From: Shewanella profunda
GTDB taxonomy: Bacteria; Pseudomonadota; Gammaproteobacteria; Enterobacterales; Shewanellaceae
Reading direction: 5' to 3'
Assembly: GCF_023283765.1 (NCBI RefSeq)
Contig: NZ_JAKILG010000023.1
Span: 1 to 64,000 of the forward strand
DNA length: 64,000 nt
The notes under the pieces were generated by a model. The model ran no database searches and was not told where the DNA came from. It saw nothing but the letters and a program-made list of their open reading frames with translations. Within the stretch, counting starts at the first letter, position 1. Each line of letters starts with the position of its first letter. A program made the position numbers and the translations under genes. Positions 57,392 through 64,000 of this stretch are shown in pieces.

Positions 57392-58498
57392 TTAGCTATA
57401 ACTTGAAGTGAGGCTTCGCCAATTCTTTTGTTGTACTAAGAAACGCGCCTTTAGTTCTTCAACTTGTTGCAGTAGCTGTTGATCAACTAATTGCTTGCGC
57501 TTAGCTTCTAACAGGGCTTTTTTTGCTTGATAGTAATCCAGTAAATGCAGCTTTAATAATTCGTATTCAGCTTGGATTTTTTCAATAATTTCATCGGCAT
57601 TGGGCAGGTGATTTACCTTCCGCTTGGTGCGCAATAACTGCATCTGTAAGCGTGCGCTCTCGATGCGCTCCTGTGGACTAGTGCGTAAATCTTTAGCTAA
57701 TCCCAACCAAGATAATGATTTAATCAACCATTTGGTTGGGTCGTAATGCCACCATTTGATGCCATTGCGATAGTCATTTTCAAAAATGTGATGAAAATTA
57801 TGATAACCCTCTCCGTAGGTTAACATGGCGAGAAAGCCATTATCTCGCGCGGTATTTTTATCCGTATAGGGCTGGCTTCCCCATATATGAGCGAGTGAAT
57901 TAATAAAGAAAGTGCAGTGATGCACCACTACTAAACGCAGTAAACCGGCCATCAACAACATGGAAATTATGTCACCATTGAGCCAGCCTAAAAATGCGGG
58001 TAGGCCAATGTTCATCAGCAATACTAGTGCTAAATAATGTTTGTGTTGCCACATAACGATACGGTCATTTTGCAGATCACGCACATTTTGATAATCGTGA
58101 TAGCGTTGCGACTGATACTCACGCAGCATCCAACCTATATGACTGTACCAGAATCCCATTTTGGCTGAGTACGGGTCCTTTTCGTTATCATCTACATGCT
58201 TGTGGTGGACTCTGTGATCAGACGCCCAGTGTAATGCACTGTTTTGTAATGCTAAAGCGCCACCAAGGGCATACATAAAACGTACTGCCGGATGGGCTTT
58301 GTAGGCCTTGTGTGACCAGAGTCTGTGATAACCCGCGGTAATTGAAAGACCACTGGCAAAAGCTAGGACAATAAAAGCGATCCATTCACTGGCACCATAG
58401 CCGTGAACAATACCGTGCCATGGAACTAAGATCACCGCACTGAGGAAAGTAACAGCAAACAAGCTGACATTAAGCCAGAGGATAGGGGGTTTTTTCAT
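57392..58498 (-). CDS. Acyl-CoA (delta-9 type) fatty acid desaturase
   Basis: This is a membrane di-iron desaturase that inserts a double bond into saturated fatty acids. The three histidine boxes are [15 protein letters not shown] and HNFHH (in [11 protein letters not shown]). There are about four hydrophobic segments. Length 368 aa. The C-terminal ~90 residues are a charged coiled-coil-like extension ([20 protein letters not shown] onwards). It is divergent from fabR, with a FabR-type operator 26 bp upstream of its start, so it is likely repressed by FabR when unsaturated acyl chains are abundant. Confidence 0.94.
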   Translation of the reverse strand: MKKPPILWLNVSLFAVTFLSAVILVPWHGIVHGYGASEWIAFIVLAFASGLSITAGYHRLWSHKAYKAHPAVRFMYALGGALALQNSALHWASDHRVHHKHVDDNEKDPYSAKMGFWYSHIGWMLREYQSQRYHDYQNVRDLQNDRIVMWQHKHYLALVLLMNIGLPAFLGWLNGDIISMLLMAGLLRLVVVHHCTFFINSLAHIWGSQPYTDKNTARDNGFLAMLTYGEGYHNFHHIFENDYRNGIKWWHYDPTKWLIKSLSWLGLAKDLRTSPQERIESARLQMQLLRTKRKVNHLPNADEIIEKIQAEYELLKLHLLDYYQAKKALLEAKRKQLVDQQLLQQVEELKARFLVQQKNWRSLTSSYS

Positions 58499-58523
58499 TA
58501 TAGGTTTCCAAAATCTGCTTTTG

Positions 58524-58541
58524 AGCGTACATCTGTAAGCT
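58524..58541. promoter_or_regulatory. FabR-type operator
   Basis: AGCGTACATCTGTAAGCT matches the FabR/FadR-region palindrome as known for fabA/fabB in E. coli (AGCGTACA, two bases, TGT, two bases, GCT) without mismatch at the defined positions. It lies between the desaturase and fabR genes and just downstream of the predicted desaturase -10 box. Confidence 0.85.
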
Positions 58542-58542
58542 A

Positions 58543-58570
58543 ATTTAACTTAGCTATATTGTTTGGTCAA
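58543..58570 (-). promoter_or_regulatory. Predicted promoter of the desaturase gene
   Basis: On the minus strand, TTGACC (58570-58565) is separated by 16 bp from TTAAAT (58548-58543). The FabR-type operator covers the expected start point. Confidence 0.6.
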
Positions 58571-58642
58571 GGACGATGGGGCTGTGTTTAATCTTCAAAA
58601 GCGGTATTATTGCGTTATTACATTCAGTTAGCGGGTTTAAGA

Positions 58643-59257
58643 ATGGGTATTCGAGCGCAACAAAAAGAGAAAACTCGCCGGGCATTAGTCGATGCGGCTT
58701 TTAACCAGTTAAGTGCCGAGCGCAGTTTCTCAAGCCTGAGTTTGCGAGAGGTTGCTCGAGAAGCTAATATCGCGCCAACATCCTTCTATCGCCACTTTAA
58801 GGATATGAATGAATTAGGCCTTACTATGGTAGACGAGGGCGGGTTAACGTTAAGGCAAATGATGCGTAAAGGGCGTCAGCGAGCCGAGGCTGGTGGCAGC
58901 GTTATCCGTATTTCCGTTGATACTTTTATGGAAGTGCTTGATTCTAATCCAAACGTATTTCGTATTTTGTTACACGAGCGTTCAGGCACATCGGCGGCTT
59001 TTCGTGCCGCCGTTGCCCGTGAGATTGAACATTTTATCTCAGAACTAGCGCATTACACTGAGGCTACTGCGGGTCGTACTCCTATGTTGGCAAGAGCGCA
59101 GGCCGAAGCATTAGTCACCTTAGTATTTAATGCGGGCGCATCGGCACTCGATATGAAACGTGCAGACCGTAAAATACTGGCCGACCAACTTGTGATGCAA
59201 TTGCGTATGGTCGCCAAAGGGGCTGAAGCATTACAACACAAGGTAGAGCATCGTTAG
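58643..59257 (+). CDS. fabR: Unsaturated fatty acid biosynthesis repressor FabR
   Basis: This TetR-family repressor senses the unsaturated/saturated acyl balance. I choose ATG 58643 because the product then opens [20 protein letters not shown], closely matching known FabR; an upstream codon at 58610 adds 11 unlikely residues. The helix-turn-helix ([20 protein letters not shown]) and the core ([35 protein letters not shown]) are family-typical. Length 204 aa. It probably regulates the divergent desaturase gene and itself through the operator at 58524. Confidence 0.95.
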   Translation: MGIRAQQKEKTRRALVDAAFNQLSAERSFSSLSLREVAREANIAPTSFYRHFKDMNELGLTMVDEGGLTLRQMMRKGRQRAEAGGSVIRISVDTFMEVLDSNPNVFRILLHERSGTSAAFRAAVAREIEHFISELAHYTEATAGRTPMLARAQAEALVTLVFNAGASALDMKRADRKILADQLVMQLRMVAKGAEALQHKVEHR

Positions 59258-59276
59258 TTTGATATTTGTGAAAAAC

Positions 59277-59305
59277 AAAAGGAGCCTCGGGCTCCTTTTG
59301 CTTTT
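59277..59305 (+). terminator. Terminator after fabR
   Basis: AAAAGGAGCC / GGCTCCTTTT form a 10-bp stem with a 3-nt loop, followed by GCTTTTATC. It faces the remnant of trmA on the other strand. Confidence 0.88.
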
Positions 59306-59324
59306 ATCGGTTCGAGGTTAATGG

Positions 59325-59372
59325 TTAACGACGTTCCAGCAAAACACCTGTTTCCATATGATCGGTGTAAAA
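59325..59372 (-). pseudogene. trmA: Remnant 3' end of trmA, attachment site of the island
   Basis: On the minus strand the last codons before TAA (59325-59327) read FYTDHMETGVLLERR, closely resembling the C-terminus of tRNA (uracil-5-)-methyltransferase TrmA (E. coli ends FPYTHHMQCGVLLTAK). Upstream (higher coordinates) the frame quickly meets a stop, so only the 3' tip is here. In Enterobacteria fabR and trmA are convergent near-neighbours, as this would be. The neighbouring integrase gene suggests the island integrated in the 3' end of trmA, leaving this duplicate tip. Confidence 0.75.
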
Positions 59373-59536
59373 GATTTTCAATCTACTGGTGCCCATGTAA
59401 GTCCATCGTTATTGTATATAAATTTGATTTTATATGATTTTATTTTTATTGTTGTCCATGAGTATCTCTGGGGATACAATAAAAACTCACCCGTCGCCGT
59501 ACCCCCAGCCGTACCCAGAATTGTTGAGGTTTACTC

Positions 59537-60799
59537 ATGACCACAAAGCGAATTAGCAGCAATGCCACATTACAAGCATTGAGTCCGCAAGATAAAGAGT
59601 ACCTAATCCCAGATAAAAAAATTGAGGGGCTCAACATTCGCGTCCGCCCAACTGGCACTATGACTTGGGTATTTCGATTTCAAGTTGGTAAGAAGCACGA
59701 AAAAATCTCAATGGGCCGATACGACAAGTTAAGACCCGAAACCGGGATGACATTAGAGCAGGCAAGAAAAGAGGCCGGGCGTTTCCGTAGTTGGCTAGAA
59801 AATAACAAAAATCCTAAGCAAGAATTGTTAAGAGAGCATCGTGAGCAAGAGGAAGCGAAAACATTTGATAATGCTTTTGTGAGTTTTGATGAGAAGCAGC
59901 TATCAAAGCAATTGCGGGGTTCTCAGGCAAGAGCCATCTATGTACGCGACATAAAGCCGTATCTTGGCAACATTAAATTAGCTGATTTGAGAATGAATGA
60001 TCTCAATAAAGTGTTTGACGCTAAGGTGGATAAAAATGGTCGGAGGATGGCTGGCGCTATAGGGGTGTGTCACAAGATCATCAATCAGGTTATCAAGCAT
60101 GCCTTAGCGTTGAATATGATCGATACACATCCTGCTCCGCTATTGAGGGCGAGAGATGTGGGTGGTGGGACGAAAATCACAAGGCGAAATCTAAGTTTCT
60201 CCGAGCTGAAAATATTGCTAACAAGTTTGCCTTCTTGGCGAACGGATGCTGGCAATATTCGACTATTAAATTTCTTACTTGGGTGTGGACAAAGGATCAG
60301 TGCGGTACTTGAAATGCGCTGGAGTGAAATTGATTTTGATAAGCAGCTTTGGCTGCTGCCTGCGAGTTCCGAAGATCGGCACACGAAGAGCCAAGACAGT
60401 CGCCAAGTGCCACTAAGCGACTACCTTGTTAAACAGCTGCTAGAGCAACGTGAGAGTGTCCCTAGTCATTGGAAATTGGTATGGCCTCAAGTTGGCTTAG
60501 ATAAAATACAAGAGCCCTCTGCGATTCGCTCTCATATCAAACGTAACCTGCCGTCAAATCTTGAACATTTCTCGCCTCATGACTTGCGCCGTACTTTTAT
60601 CAGTCGATGCAGTGAAATGGGACTAGACATAGTGGCAATTGAAAAGACGGTTGGTCATCAGCTTCCAGGGATGCTGCGAGTCTATAATCACCACGATTAT
60701 TTGGAGGAGCAATTATCAGTTTTGCAAGCTTGGGGTGAGAAGCTCGAAACACTAATTATTGAAAATGTGGTGCCTTTATCACCGCCGAAACTTGCCTAA
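59537..60799 (+). CDS. Tyrosine-type site-specific integrase (island integrase)
   Basis: This is a 420-aa integrase of the P4-like type. The N-terminal arm-binding domain (residues ~1-105) contains IEGLNIRVRPTGTMTWVFRF, then SMGRYDKL and LEQARKEAG. A core-binding domain follows (~110-210). The catalytic set is complete: Arg253 in GQRISAVLEM, HxxR in HDLRRTF (His348, Arg351), His374 in VGHQ and Tyr383 in VYNHH. It lies 165 bp inside the trmA remnant and points away from it, a common layout for islands that target the 3' end of a gene. Confidence 0.95.
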   Translation: MTTKRISSNATLQALSPQDKEYLIPDKKIEGLNIRVRPTGTMTWVFRFQVGKKHEKISMGRYDKLRPETGMTLEQARKEAGRFRSWLENNKNPKQELLREHREQEEAKTFDNAFVSFDEKQLSKQLRGSQARAIYVRDIKPYLGNIKLADLRMNDLNKVFDAKVDKNGRRMAGAIGVCHKIINQVIKHALALNMIDTHPAPLLRARDVGGGTKITRRNLSFSELKILLTSLPSWRTDAGNIRLLNFLLGCGQRISAVLEMRWSEIDFDKQLWLLPASSEDRHTKSQDSRQVPLSDYLVKQLLEQRESVPSHWKLVWPQVGLDKIQEPSAIRSHIKRNLPSNLEHFSPHDLRRTFISRCSEMGLDIVAIEKTVGHQLPGMLRVYNHHDYLEEQLSVLQAWGEKLETLIIENVVPLSPPKLA

Positions 60800-60856
60800 A
60801 TCACTAACTAAAGGGTAGGGGATTTATAACCAGCATAACTTCGAAGAGAGACAACG

Positions 60857-60968
60857 CTAACAGCAGCTTGATCACTCCACTGCAGTAGAAGTGAAACAGC
60901 AGAAGTGATCAATTGCACCAGTGCCGCCAAGTGGCGGCGCTGCACCCAATCACTCACACGGCTGTTAG
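60857..60968. repeat. Nested palindromic region downstream of the integrase
   Basis: Three inverted repeats are present. CTAACAGC (60857-60864) pairs with GCTGTTAG (60961-60968), TTGATCACT (60868-60876) with AGTGATCAA (60904-60912), and GCCGCC (60923-60928) with GGCGGC (60933-60938). The fold encloses about 112 bp in the otherwise gene-free stretch 60800-61151. It could be a small mobile element, an attC-like fold or a structured RNA. Confidence 0.7.
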
Positions 60969-61039
60969 AGACTGAACTATTCTACTGGTAACGACTGCCC
61001 AGGCTGCTGGTCGAATTACCCATTTTCAGACAAGAAAAA

Positions 61040-61057
61040 GCCCCAAGCAAGTGGGGC
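61040..61057 (-). terminator. Terminator of the RHS-immunity transcript
   Basis: On the minus strand GCCCCA pairs with TGGGGC and is followed by CTTTTTC. It lies about 95 bp past the SUKH stop codon. Confidence 0.75.
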
Positions 61058-61151
61058 GGATTGACAAAAGTGTTGTACCTGTCCTATCTCTTTATTGACC
61101 TTGCTAAACCCGAGGTGACCACATATGTAAATTTTTCTCGCTCTTCTGTCT

Positions 61152-61670
61152 TTAGCGCATCAGTTCCCAATATTTGTCACCCTGTTGGGAATACAACTCT
61201 AGTAAAAAGCTCTCTAGATCTATTGCAGCGGTATCCCATTCTTCGCGCTGATCGATTGCAGATACGATCATAACCGAACCAAAATCACTACTATGAGGAT
61301 TGCATCGTAATAACAATAGATCTGAATCGCCTACAAACTCACCTATTATTAGGTCACCTTCAAGAGCATCCCTGCTCCTTTTATCCAAGTAAAACCTTGT
61401 GGCGCGATCTAATTCATCCAAACAATAAATCTCTAACCCCCACTGACCATATTCATCATCCTTAAACAGGACTGCGCCGTCAGTAGCTTTATAAAATTCT
61501 ATAGCCTCTGGCGGCAAGCTAATCGCCAAAGTTGATAGCTTTTGCTCATTAGCACCATTATTGAATGAGCAACGAAGCTTGAAGGGAATTTCAGCTGCTC
61601 GATGAACAGCTGACTTTGGAACACTCCAGTGACTGTTCATTTTATCTAATACTTCTTTTACCTTAAACAC
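61152..61670 (-). CDS. SMI1/KNR4 (SUKH) family immunity protein for the adjacent RHS toxin
   Basis: This is a 172-aa SUKH-type protein (ISLPPEAIEFYKATDGAVLF, then DDEYGQWGLEIYCLDELDRA and LLLLRCNPHSSDFGSVMIV). The start is GTG 61670, directly after the RHS TAA, with GGAGGGA about 8 bp upstream, so it is translationally coupled to the toxin gene. Position and family together make it the cognate immunity gene. Confidence 0.85.
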   Translation of the reverse strand: MFKVKEVLDKMNSHWSVPKSAVHRAAEIPFKLRCSFNNGANEQKLSTLAISLPPEAIEFYKATDGAVLFKDDEYGQWGLEIYCLDELDRATRFYLDKRSRDALEGDLIIGEFVGDSDLLLLRCNPHSSDFGSVMIVSAIDQREEWDTAAIDLESFLLELYSQQGDKYWELMR

Positions 61671-64000
61671 TTACATATCCCTCCAGAATGAATTGAACTC
61701 CTGCTGATGCGTTTGGCGCTGTATTGGAGCTAAGTTCCAGAAATTATTTGATCCACCAAACTCCCTTGGCTTAATGTGATGAATATCATACTCAGACCAT
61801 CCCCCTCGTGGTGTTGTATACCCTTTTTCATACCACTCTTTGATGAATGCGCCTCTTTCTTGCGCTCCCCAAGAGACACGATCTGCTTTAGAAACAAGCT
61901 GAAGATTTCCTGTCGGAAAAGGTATTGATCGCCCAGTTCTCAAATCTGGCACATCAGGGTAATATTTCCCAGCTTTGTTTAGAAAATTAAAATATCCCCC
62001 TTGTGTAACTAAAACATCTGCACCCCTAAAGGCTGTCTTTGGATCTCTGACAACAAGTCCCAATGCCATCATGGCCCAGGGTGAATCCTTTTCTCCCTGT
62101 GACGCTGCGGCCGTTGAAGGAGCAGGGAAAGGTGACTCATAGTCACCAAAATAATCACTTGCAGACCCTAAACCAGCGGAAGGATTCAGTGAATTATTGT
62201 ACCAGGCTGATCCCAGTGAACCATTCAGCGCTCCATACATAAGTCCTGATAAATAGGTGGAATTATCTTTATTATCCCCATTTGGAGCAAATTGTTTGGC
62301 CAAATTAGCCAAACCTCCTGCATCATGGATTGCACCTGCTAACTCTTTGACAATACTAGTTTGCTGTGGTGTCGCGCCATTTACCCTTGCACTCGCCCCT
62401 GCACTGGTTACAGCCATTGCCTTAGCCGCACCAACTTGAGCTTTAGACAAACTCCCTGCATCAAATGCAACTGAGCATCCCGCAGCATCATTATCCTTGA
62501 TATGAGTCCCAGTTGAACAATACCCCGTTGGATCCGTTCCCGCCAACGGGTTATTCATGATGTACGAGTAAGGATTGACGCTCTGGGTCGATGTCGGGCT
62601 CTGGATGAACGGGTCCACCGACATAAATCGGCCAAGGTTATAGTCATAAATCCGCCCGTTCATATGAATAAGCTGTTGTTCATTCAAGTGCTCATGGTCG
62701 GTAAAACCACGGCGGTTTTTGTTGGTCACCACTAAATCTTGCAGCTGGGATAACAGGGTATTCTTATTCTGAATATCCAGCTTATGATTATATCCAAGGT
62801 CCGTTGTGCGCCCAAAAGGGTCAAAATAACGCTGGCTGACAATATTACCGTTTTGGTCTGCCATGGTCGTCGCGCTGCCCAGCCTATCTCGCAAAGTGAA
62901 CTGCAGTAAATGGCTGCGCTGTGGAGTGTAACTCAACACTGCAATGTCATCGAGGTAGGCACGCCAGCTGCCATCATTATCGATTTCATAATACTTATCG
63001 ACATAATAGGTAGTGGTTGTGCTGCCTGACACTGTGCGACTTTGCTTGGCCCGCATACTATCGCTGCCATACACAAAAGTCGTTAGGCTGTTATTGTTCG
63101 GCCCCCTCCCTGAAATAGTCAGCGGCTTATCCATGGCATTATAGGTCATGGTTAAACCGTCACCCACACGCAGGTTTCCACGTTTATCATATTGAAAGTT
63201 AACTGTTGAGCCATTGAGCTTATTCAGCTGGCATACCGCATTAGGGCCTGCATTACTGTTAGCTGCGCATCCAGCATTACCTCCATAGCGATAGGCATTA
63301 GTGGCATTAGCACTGTAATCGGTCTTCTTTAGGAAGTTCCCTACTTTGTCATAGGCATAATTGACCGTGGCGGTGAAGTTCGGATTGGTATTATTAAACT
63401 GGTATTCTTCCAACCGATTCAAGCTGTCATAACGATAACTTTTGACTAGCCCTGTGACACCATTACGCTCACTGGTGAGGTTCATAAAGTCATCGTAACC
63501 GTCATAGTAATGACCGTGAATCAGGCCTAATGGCCCATCCACTTCCACACTCGACATTGTGCCTTCACTGTAATAAACCCGTGATTCAGACATCACTCTG
63601 TTGGCTAAGTTAGCGCCGGTAATATGTCCAGCCTCATCCATAGCCGTGATTTGACGATACAAATAGCCTGAGGCAGCGTTGCTTGTCTGCTCAAGGTAGC
63701 CGTAATCGTTATAACCATATTTAAGAGTCAAACCATTAGGGTATTCCAATGCCTTAGGACGACCATAAAAGCCATCGTACTGATGTTTAACTGTACGACT
63801 CACGCCATCAACGGCAATCGTGGTTTGCGCCAGTTGCAGTGCCGCCGTATAGCTATAGTTGCGGGTAACGCCATTTTCAGTTTCAGAGGTCAGCATGCCT
63901 TGTTTGAGGGTATCCCAAACAAAGGTAGTGGTGCCCTGGGCGCTGCCGCCTGTAGTGGTTTTGCTAGTGATACGACCCAGCACATCAAGCACATAAGTTT
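61671..64000 (-). CDS. RHS-repeat protein with C-terminal HNH nuclease toxin domain (partial)
   Basis: The protein's N-terminus lies beyond the window; 776 or so residues are visible. RHS/YD repeats fill the first ~490 (YRYDSLNRLEEYQF, FQYDKRGNLRVGDGLTM, RYFDPFGRTTDLGYNHKL). The conserved boundary NPYSYIMNNPLAGTDPTGY marks the end of the RHS core. The variable C-terminal part (~280 aa) ends in a nuclease-type HNH motif: EYDIHHIKPREFGG, NLAPIQRQTHQQEFNSFW. Such proteins deliver their C-terminal toxin to rival cells by a cage-like RHS shell, often through type VI secretion (not seen here). Confidence 0.9.
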   Translation of the reverse strand, partial: TYVLDVLGRITSKTTTGGSAQGTTTFVWDTLKQGMLTSETENGVTRNYSYTAALQLAQTTIAVDGVSRTVKHQYDGFYGRPKALEYPNGLTLKYGYNDYGYLEQTSNAASGYLYRQITAMDEAGHITGANLANRVMSESRVYYSEGTMSSVEVDGPLGLIHGHYYDGYDDFMNLTSERNGVTGLVKSYRYDSLNRLEEYQFNNTNPNFTATVNYAYDKVGNFLKKTDYSANATNAYRYGGNAGCAANSNAGPNAVCQLNKLNGSTVNFQYDKRGNLRVGDGLTMTYNAMDKPLTISGRGPNNNSLTTFVYGSDSMRAKQSRTVSGSTTTTYYVDKYYEIDNDGSWRAYLDDIAVLSYTPQRSHLLQFTLRDRLGSATTMADQNGNIVSQRYFDPFGRTTDLGYNHKLDIQNKNTLLSQLQDLVVTNKNRRGFTDHEHLNEQQLIHMNGRIYDYNLGRFMSVDPFIQSPTSTQSVNPYSYIMNNPLAGTDPTGYCSTGTHIKDNDAAGCSVAFDAGSLSKAQVGAAKAMAVTSAGASARVNGATPQQTSIVKELAGAIHDAGGLANLAKQFAPNGDNKDNSTYLSGLMYGALNGSLGSAWYNNSLNPSAGLGSASDYFGDYESPFPAPSTAAASQGEKDSPWAMMALGLVVRDPKTAFRGADVLVTQGGYFNFLNKAGKYYPDVPDLRTGRSIPFPTGNLQLVSKADRVSWGAQERGAFIKEWYEKGYTTPRGGWSEYDIHHIKPREFGGSNNFWNLAPIQRQTHQQEFNSFWRDM

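Noticed and set aside
61152..61670. Alternative start at an internal ATG of the SUKH gene
   Set aside because: The GTG directly after the RHS stop has a strong GGAGGGA site and keeps the N-terminal helix of the family.

Overview
The window looks like a gammaproteobacterial chromosome, almost certainly Shewanella. The reasons are the order pckA / hslO-hslR / gspC-N / yrfG / nudE / cysQ, an acyl-CoA desaturase divergent from fabR with a FabR-type operator between them, and a selD-selU pair. The genus is inferred from gene content and protein character, not from a database search.

Layout. (1) 1-2704 is the distal end of an integron cassette array. It holds four short + strand genes, each followed by an attC-like site, the last one truncated; they encode a membrane-anchored unknown, a DUF4304-like protein, a protein with a TIR/deoxyribosyltransferase-like C-terminus, and a small SUKH-type protein. 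(2) 3140-10456 carries exported or periplasmic peptidases: an unknown secreted protein, an S9 peptidase, a pair of M16 peptidases (one active, one without the zinc motif) and an M20D amidohydrolase. (3) 10457-14395 is accessory. It has two ~310-bp direct repeats bounded by REP-like palindromes, then small minus-strand genes: a phage-like 86-aa protein, a two-helix K+ channel, an orphan Cas2-fold (SinR-like) protein, a short unknown and a SUKH protein. (4) 14710-30210 is core: pckA, hslO, hslR, the complete type II secretion operon gspCDEFGHIJKLMN, and yrfG. In Enterobacteria yrfG-hslR-hslO lie together; here the secretion operon separates yrfG from hslR. (5) 30312-50186 is the most unusual part. 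Its overlapping genes encode a 2OG-Fe hydroxylase, a methyltransferase-like/PhyH fusion and a sulfotransferase-like protein. These are followed by a DUF6916-like protein, three phage tail-collar (MdpB-like) proteins, a subtilase, a TIGR03032-like protein and a 3686-residue Ig-repeat surface protein. That giant protein contains an internal GlyGly-CTERM-like segment followed by a second signal peptide and an outer-membrane beta-barrel. (6) 50423-59257 is core: nudE, cysQ, a GNAT gene, a TetR regulator with an MFS-acyltransferase fusion, selU-selD, a desaturase and fabR. (7) From about 59325 to the right edge is a genomic island. A short remnant of the trmA 3' end is followed by a tyrosine integrase, a nested palindromic region, and a SUKH immunity gene next to an RHS toxin gene that runs off the window.

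How it may work together (inference). The type II secretion system exports folded proteins. GlyGly-CTERM proteins are generally linked to type II secretion and rhombosortase, so the giant adhesin at 39126-50186 could be a substrate of the system encoded 10 kb upstream. The collar proteins, the subtilase and the modification enzymes at 30312-39100 could form one surface or appendage system with the adhesin. No such system is known to me. The two ends of the window (integron cassettes and trmA island) are mobile DNA carrying likely toxin, immunity or defence genes.
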